Translations under genes and position numbers: made by a program
In this document: one piece after another, positions 24,722 to 33,726 of the stretch
How the letters are laid out: each line of letters begins with the position of its first letter
Numbering within the stretch: position 1 is the first letter of the stretch
The notes under the pieces: generated by a model
Database searches by the model: none
What the model was told of the DNA's origin: nothing
What the model saw: the letters and a program-made list of their open reading frames with translations, nothing else
Assembly: GCA_002282445.1 (NCBI GenBank)
Contig: NCJK01000002.1
Coordinates: 372,001 to 436,000 of the forward strand
From: Burkholderiales bacterium 39-55-53
GTDB taxonomy: Bacteria > Pseudomonadota > Gammaproteobacteria > Burkholderiales > Burkholderiaceae_C
DNA length: 64,000 bases
Direction: 5' to 3'

Positions 24722-25408
24722 ATGAATGAAAATGCCGATTTAAGCCTCAAAATAGTAATTGATTCCAATGAATTAAATTGGGAACCCTCTCCTATCCCTG
24801 GGGTTGACAGAAAACAATTAGATAGATTTGGTGGTGAGCTTGGTAGAGCCACCTCCATAGTTCGATACGCCCCAGGTTCAAGTTATTGCGAGCACAAACA
24901 CTCTGGAGGTGAGGAAATACTTGTACTTTCAGGTGTTTTTTCCGATGAAAGTGGCAACTATCCAGCGGGGAGTTATCTACGCAACCCACCGCATTGTGCA
25001 CACATGCCTTTTTCTAAAGACGGTTGTGCTCTATTTGTAAAAAGCAAACATTTTCACCCTGTTGATCAAGATTCAGTTCGAGTCAATACAAATACATCCA
25101 CTTGGCATCAAGGGCTTGTACCCGGTCTGTCTGTCATGCCACTTGATGATTTTGAGGGAATAGCGACTGCACTAGTTCGATGGGAAGCAAACACAATTTT
25201 CAAACCTCACACTCACCCAGGAGGTGAAGAGATCTTTGTTCTAGAGGGCGTCTTTCATGATGAACACGGCACCTACACTGCTGGCACATGGATAAGAAGT
25301 CCTCGTTACAGTAGACATGCCCCATTCACGAAATCAGAAGGCGCATTGATTTATGTAAAAACCGGCCACCTAGACAATCCGGTACCGCACGTGATTCATG
25401 GTGTCTAG
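24722..25408 (+). CDS. Duplicated ChrR-like cupin protein
   Basis: A 228-aa protein made of two similar cupin domains. The first has HKHSGGEEILVLSGVFSDE (about 60-78) and PPHCAHMPF; the second has HTHPGGEEIFVLEGVFHDE (about 160-178) and SPRYSRHAPF. The HxHxGGEE pattern with a downstream His is the metal site of the cupin domain in ChrR-type anti-sigma factors, but the zinc-binding anti-sigma N-terminal domain is absent. A role in oxidative-stress signalling or as an acetylacetone-type dioxygenase is possible; both are inference. Confidence 0.8.
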   Translation: MNENADLSLKIVIDSNELNWEPSPIPGVDRKQLDRFGGELGRATSIVRYAPGSSYCEHKHSGGEEILVLSGVFSDESGNYPAGSYLRNPPHCAHMPFSKDGCALFVKSKHFHPVDQDSVRVNTNTSTWHQGLVPGLSVMPLDDFEGIATALVRWEANTIFKPHTHPGGEEIFVLEGVFHDEHGTYTAGTWIRSPRYSRHAPFTKSEGALIYVKTGHLDNPVPHVIHGV

Positions 25409-25458
25409 TTGACTTTCTCAAACTAAGCTTTGATCCACATCTCATACGGAGTTCTTTC

Positions 25459-27921
25459 TTGAAGTTATTCCACAAATTACTTGCAGCGATGTGGATACTC
25501 GCATGTCCAGCTGCGTGGACACAAGATGTCATCCATCACGGTCCAGTATTGGACATACAGGTCAAACGAGGAGACCATCAACTTCCTTTGGCATTAGTTG
25601 ATAAGTTACGCAAAGGCGATCGACTGCTAGTTCGCCCAGATACTGAAACTCTTGCCAAAGGCGACTGGGTTCTTCTGTTAGCTCGCGTATCGCCAACAGG
25701 CAACCAAGTTTTTTCACAGCATTACGAAGTATCAAATCTGAAAAGTTCTGCCGAGTTGGAAATCACAGCAGATAACCAAGCACCAGTAATCATGCTTGCG
25801 CCTCAGTTGCGCAACCTATTCGGTCTCTACACCAGCCTTCATGAATCTGCCAGTTTATTGAATGAAGTATTACGAGCTGATCCCCAGCGATTTTTTGACC
25901 TTCAAAAGGTTGATCAAATTAACCAGGCGATTCTCGCTATCAGTCAGGGCCTCTCCAAGCGCGTCTCTGGTCGAAAGCCACAAGATGCAATTCAAGCAGC
26001 ACGAGAACTTGCATCTAAATTTGGCGTATTGAATCTAGAACCCGATTGCATAAAAAATGATGCAGTAAACACTGAATGTGTTGCAACACAAATTGTGTTT
26101 GCAAAGGACTTCGTTCTTCCCTCGAACGGCGATTTAAGTGCAATGGTGGGAAACAAAAAAGCAGTTGATCTAAACAGCTTTCTCCTTTCAAACCTTCGCA
26201 TGTTTTCCGAAGCCAGTGACTTTCTAAGCAACAAGTACAGAGATAGCTATGACTTCGCTCCTACATTTGGGCGTCGTCAGTCATCATCCGCGCGTATTGA
26301 GTTGTTCTCGGTTGCACGCTTTCGCTCTGGGAACATAAAGACTGCATACATCTATGTCCCCTCTTGGTTTAACTCAACCGCACCAGTCTTATCAAATAAC
26401 GATAGAACTACGCAATGCTTCACAACCGGAACCCTGCCATTGCAAGTGCAAGGAAAACTGCCATTAGTCAACTATTGGCATGACTGGAAGATGGAAATCA
26501 TCGACCTTCAAAACAATTCATTACTTGGTGAAGCAAGAAATATTTCATTCGACCAAGAGTCTGGTATCTTGAGCTTTGAACCACTTGCTTTTGACTCGCA
26601 AATTCGTCCTCAATCAAATGAGGTAGGGATCAAACTAACAACACAGTTTGGATTCTCCAAAGTAACCCTCTCAACCATTAGGATGAGGCTTCCGCTTATA
26701 GACCCAAGTGAAATTTCTAAAGCCCTTGAGGGTAAATCAACATTGATCTCAGGAGAGATGGGACAGTTGAAAATTCGTGATCTCAATAGCGCATCATGCG
26801 TTAGATCTATGGAGGTTCAATTACCAGATGGCTCAGAAATTCATAACGACAGTAAAGAGCAAACTCGAATTGACCTAGATCTAAGTAAGACTGCTCCCAC
26901 ACCGTTGACAATGAGTATTCAGCAATCAGGGACTGACCCTATTGCCGTTAGCCTAAGGGTACTAAAACCGAAAGCCCGCATTACACGAGTTGAACACGCG
27001 CAATGGGAGAACTATGTATCGGTCATCGGTACACAACTTGAACGCATTTCACGCATCGAGATCGGAGCATCCATTTGCACTCTAGATATTTCTACTCCAT
27101 TCATCACCATCGTTAATGAACAAACCTTCAAATGTGAAGAAGACATTCGAGATAACGCCAAACTTCCAGAACAAGTGCTTATAGTTCATCAAGATGACGA
27201 ACCCTCTGCTCAGCGTTTCCTACTCAATAAAAAAGCAGCTAAGCCACGATTCAGTATTTCTAGCAGCGTCAACAACTCTCTAGTAATTAGCCCATCAGCA
27301 AAAGCTCTGCACTGGAACCTTTCACCTACGGATCGATATTTAAGTGAAGACTCAGGACTGAATGTTTTGTTTCAAGCTAAAGCGCCCTACACACTTCAGC
27401 GTGGCTCTTACATACTTCAGATTCGTTTCAAAGACGATCCTCATTCTGATCGTCAGCCAATCAATGCACCTTTAATTGCTGACTTTTCACACAATGAGTT
27501 ACGCACGAAAAATCCAGTCAACTTTTCTCAGTCTGATTTACCTAGTGTCATCAATTCTTTAGAGTACCGAATTCAGCACAACACGTCGGGCCAAGTTAGT
27601 GAATGGGTCAACTTACCAAGATCAGTCATAGTGCTTCCTGATTTGCAAAATGCGACTTGTTCTGCAACAAATGATTCATGGCTAGTTAGCGGTAAAAACT
27701 TAAACTTGATCGACTCAATTCGGATTGAAGACACAGATAAAAATGAAGCTTTCCAAGCAGCTCAACTTGTATCCTGTTCGCAAGGGCTTTGCCTCAAAGT
27801 ACCAGCACCTCTGGCTCGAGATTCGATCGATCTACGCATGCGGTGGGTTGATGATCGTGAGTTCAATGCCTTAATCCCGGGAATTACAAAAGACTGCGGT
27901 AGAAATCCAAGCTCCCATTAA
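25459..27921 (+). CDS. Large exported protein of unknown function
   Basis: An 820-aa protein with a signal peptide (basic start, core LLAAMWILACPAAW, cleavage probably after AWTQ). It starts at TTG 25459, with CGGAG seven bases upstream. The mature protein is beta-strand-rich, without a membrane anchor, and shows Ig/IPT-like stretches (for example the segment beginning PKARITRVEHAQWENYVSVIG, paraphrased as Pro-Lys-Ala at about residue 510). Paired cysteines occur near the middle and at the C-terminus. No catalytic motif is recognised. It stands alone, with a terminator after it and a recombinase island beginning beyond that. Confidence 0.6.
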   Translation: MKLFHKLLAAMWILACPAAWTQDVIHHGPVLDIQVKRGDHQLPLALVDKLRKGDRLLVRPDTETLAKGDWVLLLARVSPTGNQVFSQHYEVSNLKSSAELEITADNQAPVIMLAPQLRNLFGLYTSLHESASLLNEVLRADPQRFFDLQKVDQINQAILAISQGLSKRVSGRKPQDAIQAARELASKFGVLNLEPDCIKNDAVNTECVATQIVFAKDFVLPSNGDLSAMVGNKKAVDLNSFLLSNLRMFSEASDFLSNKYRDSYDFAPTFGRRQSSSARIELFSVARFRSGNIKTAYIYVPSWFNSTAPVLSNNDRTTQCFTTGTLPLQVQGKLPLVNYWHDWKMEIIDLQNNSLLGEARNISFDQESGILSFEPLAFDSQIRPQSNEVGIKLTTQFGFSKVTLSTIRMRLPLIDPSEISKALEGKSTLISGEMGQLKIRDLNSASCVRSMEVQLPDGSEIHNDSKEQTRIDLDLSKTAPTPLTMSIQQSGTDPIAVSLRVLKPKARITRVEHAQWENYVSVIGTQLERISRIEIGASICTLDISTPFITIVNEQTFKCEEDIRDNAKLPEQVLIVHQDDEPSAQRFLLNKKAAKPRFSISSSVNNSLVISPSAKALHWNLSPTDRYLSEDSGLNVLFQAKAPYTLQRGSYILQIRFKDDPHSDRQPINAPLIADFSHNELRTKNPVNFSQSDLPSVINSLEYRIQHNTSGQVSEWVNLPRSVIVLPDLQNATCSATNDSWLVSGKNLNLIDSIRIEDTDKNEAFQAAQLVSCSQGLCLKVPAPLARDSIDLRMRWVDDREFNALIPGITKDCGRNPSSH

Positions 27922-27964
27922 GTTTCGACTCCCTCATGTAAGCCTCGAACTTCCAGAGGCTTTA

Positions 27965-27995
27965 GTTCGATGACTATTTTGAGTATCGAACTTTT
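27965..27995 (+). terminator. Terminator after the exported protein
   Basis: GTTCGAT / ATCGAAC (7 bp) followed by TTTT. A second, weaker hairpin AAGCCTC / GAGGCTT (27940-27962) lies just before. Confidence 0.6.
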
Positions 27996-28013
27996 CGAGC
28001 TAGCGCAGCTCAA

Positions 28014-29039
28014 TCAGATACAAATTTTCTGAATAACTTCCAGCTTCTGCTCCAACGTGTACCCAACAGTTCCATAGTTGTTGAACTCTGACCCACCGCT
28101 TGAGTGCCCCGTAATGCTCTCAGCTAAACGAGTTGGAATGTCGTTACGAGCTTTCATCCTATCTATCAGCCCGTGTCTGAACATGTGACTTCTAAAGTCC
28201 AAATCAGCCAAATACTTGTTCATAGTTGCTGAGCAAGTATTGCTGCCGTGATAGTGAGCGTACTTAGGAACAAGCCATTCACTGCCCTCCTCCTTTGCAA
28301 ACTCAACTAGCCTCTGAGCTGCAAACAATGAAATACCAACCAGAGGTACAGCCCGAATACTGCTGTTGGTTTTTCGGTTCGACAACTCGTTTCTTCGAAC
28401 CCAAATATGTGGAATGGGATGTTCCAAAACACAGTCTTCGACTCGGGCATAGACGGGCTCAGATAGACGTAATCCTGTGTTGAGTTGAATCAGTCCAACT
28501 AATTTGTAGGGTGTAAAACGAATCATCAACCTATGCTTAACCTCAAGCAACAGCTCATCAGTTATGACACGCATTGGACGACGAATCTCAACTCCTGAAA
28601 TCTTCAGGGCTCGGAATGGACTAAATCTATCAATATCAAGATAGCGAAATGCCACATTGAGCATTGCATTCAATATGGAATTCTGTTTTCTAATTGTGAC
28701 TGGCTTCAGCCCGAGGCCTAACAAATAATCTCGAAATGCACAGGCGTGTACGTATCTCAAATCTCTCAGCGGTAGATTACCCAAAAGAGAGGAAAAACGG
28801 TTGAAGACATGCAGCACATCTCCTCTGAATTTACGATTGTCACTAGCATCACTCTCGTACAAGTAAATCGCCATTGCGTCTGAAAGCAAAGGATCTGCAC
28901 CAGCTTGCTTTCTATTGAAGTAATCTGCAATGATTTCGGCTAAGAAGTCCTCATCAAACTCAACGCCTTTTACCCGAACTAACCGCCGTAAGACAGGCTC
29001 TTGAAATGTGTTGGTAATTTCAAAATCGCTGCCGCTCAC
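28014..29039 (-). CDS. Tyrosine recombinase of the second island
   Basis: A 341-aa recombinase with an N-terminal core-binding region and a full catalytic set: Arg191 in NTGLRLSEP, a Lys in NRKTNSS, box II HMFRH (His285, Arg288), GH (His312) and Tyr322 in FNNYGTVGY. It reads leftward, toward the island edge at about 28 kb, as expected for an integrase placed next to an attachment site. A CAACCGAA half-motif shared with other island promoters lies 53 bases upstream (29092-29102). Confidence 0.88.
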   Translation of the reverse strand: MSGSDFEITNTFQEPVLRRLVRVKGVEFDEDFLAEIIADYFNRKQAGADPLLSDAMAIYLYESDASDNRKFRGDVLHVFNRFSSLLGNLPLRDLRYVHACAFRDYLLGLGLKPVTIRKQNSILNAMLNVAFRYLDIDRFSPFRALKISGVEIRRPMRVITDELLLEVKHRLMIRFTPYKLVGLIQLNTGLRLSEPVYARVEDCVLEHPIPHIWVRRNELSNRKTNSSIRAVPLVGISLFAAQRLVEFAKEEGSEWLVPKYAHYHGSNTCSATMNKYLADLDFRSHMFRHGLIDRMKARNDIPTRLAESITGHSSGGSEFNNYGTVGYTLEQKLEVIQKICI

Positions 29040-29145
29040 AAGAAAGCTGTTTCAATTTGCACAAAGTAAATTTACTTTCAATAGTGCAAATGAGCAACCG
29101 AATTCAGTTGAGATTTATGATTTTTTGCCGATGTAAAAGCTAGTT

Positions 29146-29444
29146 TTAAACGGACTGCTTTAGCTTAGCGCTTGCGTGAAAAGTTACAGCACGTCTGGCT
29201 GCAATCAACACGGACTCCCCCGTACGTGGGTTACGGCCAGGCCTAGCTTGCTTTGTACGTACTTGGAAATTTCCGAACCCTGAAATTTTTACATCCGTAC
29301 CCGCAGCAAGTTCACGGGTGATCATTTCGAAGAACGCATCAATGAAATCCTTGGCCTCACGCTTGTTCAAGCCAATCTGCTCAAAAAGCCCAATTCAGCC
29401 TTAGTGAGGGCTGGTGTTTCAATGCTGTCAAACGAGAGTTCCAT
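29146..29444 (-). pseudogene. ihfA: IHF alpha-like gene with an N-terminal frameshift
   Basis: The last 74 codons encode an IHF-alpha body: [16 protein letters not shown], the DNA-binding arm SGFGNFQVR and [10 protein letters not shown], and FHASAKLK. From ATG 29444 another frame encodes the usual N-terminus ([15 protein letters not shown]). The expected LFEQIGL bridge exists in the sequence but in the other frame, and the first frame stops at TGA nearby, so a small deletion has split the gene. A TTG at 29370 could still give an N-truncated product lacking the first helices. The chromosome should carry an intact ihfA elsewhere. Confidence 0.75.
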
Positions 29445-29555
29445 GTCGTAAATTATCGCAAGCCTGAGAAACCATTTGCGCTATGCCTGTCGTGACCACG
29501 AACTAAGATTTTTAAAACACATAAAAAATCGTGAAATATCCCGTCTTTTGACCCT

Positions 29556-30098
29556 TTAGAGCGGTTTTTGGTCTCGCAATGGCTTGAGTGGGTTCTCTCT
29601 TCGATGGAAAACTAGTTCGTCTTTGTCACGTTCACTGTAGCTATTGTTCATGGGGCCCACGGTAGTAGCAACTGCTGGCTTAGGCTGAATTGCTTGGGGG
29701 TGGGTGGGGGCTGGTGCTTTCTTGCTGAAGGCCTGGTGTATTTGCTGGGCAAGCTGATGGTTTTGCTGGGTCTGGGTCTGCTTAGCTTGTGCGGGGGTTG
29801 GTTGAAGTTGCTGGGGTTTGGATAGAGGCTTGGGGGCTGGTGCCATGGGGGCTCGCTTGGGCTTGTGCCCTTTTGCTGAGGTAGCCTTACGTTTGCCCAT
29901 AGCCTTAGCAGTTACAGGAGGTACCCCCTTTGTCGCAGCCTTGGGGGTTGGCTTGGCAGCAACTGTGGCAATTGGGGACTGGGGCTTAGGTGCGGTTGAT
30001 TGCTGTGGTAACTGTCCAAAAGTTGCCCATACCTTGTCTGATATCAAACGCCAAAGTGCCAATTGATCCTCAGGGCTAATGATTTCTGTAAATCGCAT
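29556..30098 (-). CDS. Pro/Ala/Lys/Gln-rich low-complexity protein
   Basis: A 180-aa protein with a short folded-looking N-terminus (about 30 residues, MRFTEIISPEDQLALWRLI) and then a long disordered, basic Pro/Ala/Lys/Gln-rich tract up to about residue 150, ending in a charged tail. AGGAG precedes the ATG. The composition suits DNA binding or a tether. It is divergent from the small gene at 30149. No family is recognised. Confidence 0.55.
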   Translation of the reverse strand: MRFTEIISPEDQLALWRLISDKVWATFGQLPQQSTAPKPQSPIATVAAKPTPKAATKGVPPVTAKAMGKRKATSAKGHKPKRAPMAPAPKPLSKPQQLQPTPAQAKQTQTQQNHQLAQQIHQAFSKKAPAPTHPQAIQPKPAVATTVGPMNNSYSERDKDELVFHRRENPLKPLRDQKPL

Positions 30099-30148
30099 AG
30101 TTGCTCTCCTTTCTCTACATTTATTTATCCAAAGGAGGCTTAAAACTA

Positions 30149-30355
30149 ATGGGTATTGAGCAGACCTTCATAAATAAATTTATGCGAATCTTTGAAATAG
30201 AAAAACCCAAATCGCCAGAGCAACTGCGCTTAGACCAGCTTCGCGCCAACAGTAAAAGAGCAAGCAATGCACTGAAAATGGAACGGAATCGCCAGAAGAT
30301 GCAACGCGCACAAAAAGCATTGCGGTCAATTAGGCCAGTAACGTCTACTAATTAA
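30149..30355 (+). CDS. Small basic protein of the island
   Basis: A 68-aa protein, highly basic and helical (long Arg/Lys/Gln stretch over residues 25-55). ATG 30149 follows a very strong AAAGGAGG site; the longer frame from 30101 has no such site. It may bind nucleic acid. No family is recognised. Confidence 0.55.
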   Translation: MGIEQTFINKFMRIFEIEKPKSPEQLRLDQLRANSKRASNALKMERNRQKMQRAQKALRSIRPVTSTN

Positions 30356-30434
30356 AACGATTTCCGTTTAAAAACCGCTGTCAACATAACTATGCTCAAG
30401 ATCGTTGTTGATTTAGCAAATATAAAATAGCCAC

Positions 30435-30647
30435 ATGCCTCTAAGCGCAACGAAAAAATCAACACCTAAAAATTGCCTGAACTGTGCAAATTTAATGAAG
30501 TCTGATAGCTCCGCATCAAGTATGCGCTGCGGATACTCTTACTTCTCTCAGCCCCCATCTGAGAGAAAACAGCTACGCATGGACACATATCCAGAAAAGC
30601 AGCCTAATGACACTTGCGAACATTGGGCTGAAAAACGTTCAGACTGA
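30435..30647 (+). CDS. Small cysteine-containing (zinc finger-like) protein
   Basis: A 70-aa protein with Cys in NCLNCANLM, MRCGYS and DTCEHW, giving a CxxC plus two single Cys that could hold one zinc. It is followed 7 bases later by a terminator. The start context is weak. Similar small Cys proteins occur in mobile elements, but I cannot name the family. Confidence 0.5.
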   Translation: MPLSATKKSTPKNCLNCANLMKSDSSASSMRCGYSYFSQPPSERKQLRMDTYPEKQPNDTCEHWAEKRSD

Positions 30648-30650
30648 ATT

Positions 30651-30675
30651 AAAGGCACCACTTGGGTGCCTTTTT
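30651..30675 (+). terminator. Rho-independent terminator
   Basis: AAAGGCACC / GGTGCCTTT with an ACTTG loop and a five-T run, directly after the stop at 30647. Confidence 0.85.
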
Positions 30676-30676
30676 A

Positions 30677-31180
30677 TCAGGACAAAGCTTTGCGGCTGGG
30701 CAACCCCAAAATTGATCGACGCTCAGGCGCAGCAGATGCAGGCTCGCTCAAGCCCTCTTTAATCATGGATGTAACAGCTTCAATACGCTTATCCAATTCA
30801 CCCTTATCAGCAGCTGAGCGAATGACTTGCAACGAAGTGATCACATCGGCGATGCAGTCTGCTTCAATGGCATTCTTGCCATCGATGATTTCAAGCGTTC
30901 GTGCTCCATATCGAACGGTGATGCAAAGTTTGCCTTTGTCATCTGACCACCACCAAGGCTTAATCTTCTTGGGTACTTCAACCTTGCGACTCTCACCAGT
31001 TTCCGTATCTTTAATCGTGCGTACCTTGATGGGCGCAAACTCAGTACCGGCTTGCTGTGCTTTTGCTAGTTGGATTTGTTCATCTAGCTTGAGGCAGAAC
31101 TTTTGGCGACGGGCTTGTTGTGGGCTATTGCCCTGCTGACGTTTACTATTTGTGAATTTCAATGCACTAAGACCTGACAT
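30677..31180 (-). CDS. Hypothetical protein, DUF6641-like
   Basis: A 167-aa soluble protein. The N-terminus reads LSALKFTNSKRQQ, then a helical LDEQIQLAKAQQ, a VEVPKKIKPWWW motif, strands with KGKLCITVRYGARTLEI, and a helical end. The LKFTN-KR opening and the WWW motif resemble DUF6641 proteins as I remember them. Function unknown. A repeat copy (31242-31277) lies 62 bases upstream. Confidence 0.55.
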   Translation of the reverse strand: MSGLSALKFTNSKRQQGNSPQQARRQKFCLKLDEQIQLAKAQQAGTEFAPIKVRTIKDTETGESRKVEVPKKIKPWWWSDDKGKLCITVRYGARTLEIIDGKNAIEADCIADVITSLQVIRSAADKGELDKRIEAVTSMIKEGLSEPASAAPERRSILGLPSRKALS

Positions 31181-31241
31181 AGTTACTCCTTGTGTATGTG
31201 TTGCAGGAATAACAAATTTAGTTTCGGCCTCGGGGTCTGAG

Positions 31242-31277
31242 CAACCGAAATCCTACATAACCCGACAGATTGGACGG
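31242..31277. repeat. Island intergenic motif, copy 1
   Basis: CAACCGAAAT, a spacer, TAACCCGACA, four bases, GGACGG. The same blocks in the same order occur at 33692-33726. It lies upstream of the gene starting at 31180, at about the same distance as copy 2 from the gene starting at 33641. Confidence 0.55.
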
Positions 31278-31298
31278 ACTCAAAAATCTCTTGCTTTT

Positions 31299-32873
31299 TT
31301 AGTCAACTGAAAGATTGGCAAAGTGCTCTCTAGCGCGTCTTTCTTCTTCTTGGATTCTGGCTTTGTGCTCTGCTTCTGCCAACTCAAGATCTAAGTGCCT
31401 GGGCTGATATCGCTCTAGCTGCTTTGGTGACAAGTACCAATAAGGATTATTGGAATGTTCACGCATGGAAAGCTCGCACTCGTGCTTCAAATCGATTCCA
31501 AGCTTCTTTTTAAAGAAGATGGCATCATGAACACTTGCTATTGGCTCTCGTCCATGGTCTTTAGCAACTGACCTAACAACATCCATAATTTCGGTTTCAT
31601 AGTGCTGATACAGGTACGCAAGAATCTTCGACTTACTGGATCTGCCACTAGGAGTTTTTAAGAAACTTTTAGCTAGTAAATCTTTGCGATGAATTTTGAC
31701 AACATCGTATATGTGAGCATCCAACTCGCTTTGCTCATGGATAAATGCATTGACAGTTGAATCCGCTAAGAAACGCTCCCTGTCTTTACTGTTTTGAATG
31801 ATGTCAACGATTGCTGGATTACTCCACCCGCCAGCTTCGTTTTGCCAGCCAACGCTGCTCACCCTTGCGCCAAAACTGATTGCAGTAAATGCTTGTTTCA
31901 AGAGTTTGGGTTGTAAATCTTTTGGGACAGGGCTATCTTCTTCAAAAGTGAAATATCGCACTGTTGCCATGAAGTCCGCTTTATCCTCAAGGAATCCAAG
32001 GGTTGCGCTAAACACACGACGCAAGTTCTCTCCCATTCCACGGCTATCGATGTAGCTTTGAGCCCATCCCATCTTCCAAGCTACAACGCTTGAGCGGATG
32101 TCGTACTCCCAACAATCACCAAGCACTGCCCTGCGCAGTTCTTTGTTGATGTTTTGAACGCTGACGCCCTCGTAATACATTCGTCCAAACTCACTTGGCT
32201 TTCTGCGCTGCAAGTAATTTCCATTCATGACACTTGCTACACCTAAAATAATTTTGGCTTGGCGTAGTGCTTGCTGTTTTTTTTCAAGAGATAGAAGCTT
32301 TGCTTCAGTAGCAATCCAGAAGATGTAGCTCTTCAATGACTCAATGTCGACCTCTAGTAAATCAAAATAATCCTGAATTGGCTTACTTTCGAACTCAGCA
32401 GACAACTCAGGGTACAAAGCATTCACGAGCTGATAGTTACTGAACTCGTCACCTAAGAGGTAAGCGTCGAGCGCTTTATCAGTTTTCGCTGATTTCAATA
32501 TTTCTTCCTCAACCTCTAACGTGTCAATCACAGTTACCCATTTGGTCAATTTGCACTGACTGAGTTGACCATTTAAGTTAGATCCAATGATCACTGCTTC
32601 AACAAGATTGAACCTGTTGTCCTGCAACCACTTATGAACACGAATTTTGTTAGGTCCAATTTGTCCTCCCTGCTGCGCTAACTTTTCTAGAGACAAAGAA
32701 AATAGGTCTAGCTTTCGCTGCAAAGGCGTCGCTTCATAGTGCAGACTCTTGAAGAGCATCTGCTCCAAAACTGTGATGTATTTAGTGATGGCTTTTTTAG
32801 CAGAGGCAGCTGGTTTGGGAAAGGCCTTACTTAAGGCCTCATAAACTGCGCTGTTTACGGTGATCTTAATCAT
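31299..32873 (-). CDS. Putative divergent palm-domain polymerase (replication-type) of the island
   Basis: A 524-aa soluble protein with a GGAG site before its ATG. No annotation is obvious, but three segments in order resemble motifs of family A polymerases and single-subunit RNA polymerases. Motif A-like WEYDIRSSVVAWK contains Asp258. Motif B-like KQAFTAISFGAR (326-337) recalls AIxFG of DNA polymerase I, with Thr330 where the usual Lys would be. Motif C-like ASVHDAIFF has His449-Asp450, followed by a charged helix. The N-terminal 200 residues are helical and the tail is Glu/Arg-rich. It lies about 1.1 kb from a DnaA-box repeat, which suits a replication role. The assignment is an inference from short motifs. 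Confidence 0.5.
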   Translation of the reverse strand: MIKITVNSAVYEALSKAFPKPAASAKKAITKYITVLEQMLFKSLHYEATPLQRKLDLFSLSLEKLAQQGGQIGPNKIRVHKWLQDNRFNLVEAVIIGSNLNGQLSQCKLTKWVTVIDTLEVEEEILKSAKTDKALDAYLLGDEFSNYQLVNALYPELSAEFESKPIQDYFDLLEVDIESLKSYIFWIATEAKLLSLEKKQQALRQAKIILGVASVMNGNYLQRRKPSEFGRMYYEGVSVQNINKELRRAVLGDCWEYDIRSSVVAWKMGWAQSYIDSRGMGENLRRVFSATLGFLEDKADFMATVRYFTFEEDSPVPKDLQPKLLKQAFTAISFGARVSSVGWQNEAGGWSNPAIVDIIQNSKDRERFLADSTVNAFIHEQSELDAHIYDVVKIHRKDLLAKSFLKTPSGRSSKSKILAYLYQHYETEIMDVVRSVAKDHGREPIASVHDAIFFKKKLGIDLKHECELSMREHSNNPYWYLSPKQLERYQPRHLDLELAEAEHKARIQEEERRAREHFANLSVD

Positions 32874-33111
32874 CTGCTACTCCACGGCTACAGGACTCAT
32901 AAAAATCCTGGAATTCCAATGTATTTAGCTGGTTTATACAGATTTCTCGGAAAAACGCAAAAAGTCACATGCTTATAGTAATTTCATCATCCAAATGACC
33001 TGATATGTACCCACATAGCCAATTGATTGGTTATTGAGCTAATTCAAGCAAGTCCTTCCTTTGCACCTGGATCACTTCGCGACGACCCGACAGCACTTGC
33101 ATAAGTACTAG

Positions 33112-33276
33112 ATGCATACCTATCAAGCTTCAGTACGCGTAACCGTAAAAGGAAGAGCCCAATCAGTCAAAACCGAAGTCAGAGCCTTAAACGCGCAAGA
33201 TGCGCGTTGGTTGCTATGGGCTCAGTACGGTTTTCACAGCATTCAAGCTGGACCTACCCAAATATCAGGCAAGTAG
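33112..33276 (+). CDS. Small basic protein (54 aa)
   Basis: ATG 33112 to TAG 33274. It encodes VRVTVKGRAQSVKTEV followed by ALNAQDARWLLWAQYGFHSI, with clear strand-then-helix patterning and no rare-looking codons, so it looks genuine although short. It is convergent with the DUF6876-like gene. I recall similar small proteins in mobile elements but cannot name a family. Confidence 0.55.
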   Translation: MHTYQASVRVTVKGRAQSVKTEVRALNAQDARWLLWAQYGFHSIQAGPTQISGK

Positions 33277-33284
33277 ATCTGCGC

Positions 33285-33641
33285 TCAATACTCGCTGGGC
33301 AACATGATCACCCAGTGCTCTCCGTCCCAGCAGGCGTACAACGAAACAGCTACCATCGGAAAATCCGTGTACGGGATCTCTTGCCTTGCTAGTTCTTTGC
33401 CATTTCCGTCGTCATAGATCATGGTTGCTTTGATGCCATGCACCTGCACCTTGATTTGTACGAACCAGTCATGTGTATCAATTTCGCTGACGTGACTGGC
33501 AATCGCGTCCATCATCCAAAAACACTCCGCCTCTTCTGCCAAGTACTTTGTGCCATCAGTTAACAAATGGCGTCGGCTAATGCGATAGTACTTCTCAGTG
33601 CCAGTGAAGTAAGCAAGTTGTGAAGCGTCGAAATTTTTCAT
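33285..33641 (-). CDS. DUF6876 family protein
   Basis: A 118-aa protein with the family pattern LAYFTGTEKYYR, TDGTKYLAEEAECFWMMD and a C-terminal YACWDGEHWVIMLPSEY. DUF6876 proteins are small, soluble and of unknown function, and are typical of plasmids and integrative elements. Copy 2 of the island motif lies 51 bases upstream of its start. Confidence 0.75.
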   Translation of the reverse strand: MKNFDASQLAYFTGTEKYYRISRRHLLTDGTKYLAEEAECFWMMDAIASHVSEIDTHDWFVQIKVQVHGIKATMIYDDGNGKELARQEIPYTDFPMVAVSLYACWDGEHWVIMLPSEY

Positions 33642-33691
33642 CAGTAGTCCTTTGTCTGTAACTAAAGTTTGTTTTCAGACACACAGATGGA

Positions 33692-33726
33692 CAACCGAAA
33701 TTTGGTAACCCGACATCTAGGACGGG
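33692..33726. repeat. Island intergenic motif, copy 2
   Basis: CAACCGAAAT, spacer, TAACCCGACA, four bases, GGACGGG. CCCG and CGGG can pair. It is shared with copies at 31242 and (second half only) 34081. A weak plus frame crosses it, but the spacer differs by two bases between copies 1 and 2, which argues against coding conservation. Confidence 0.55.
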
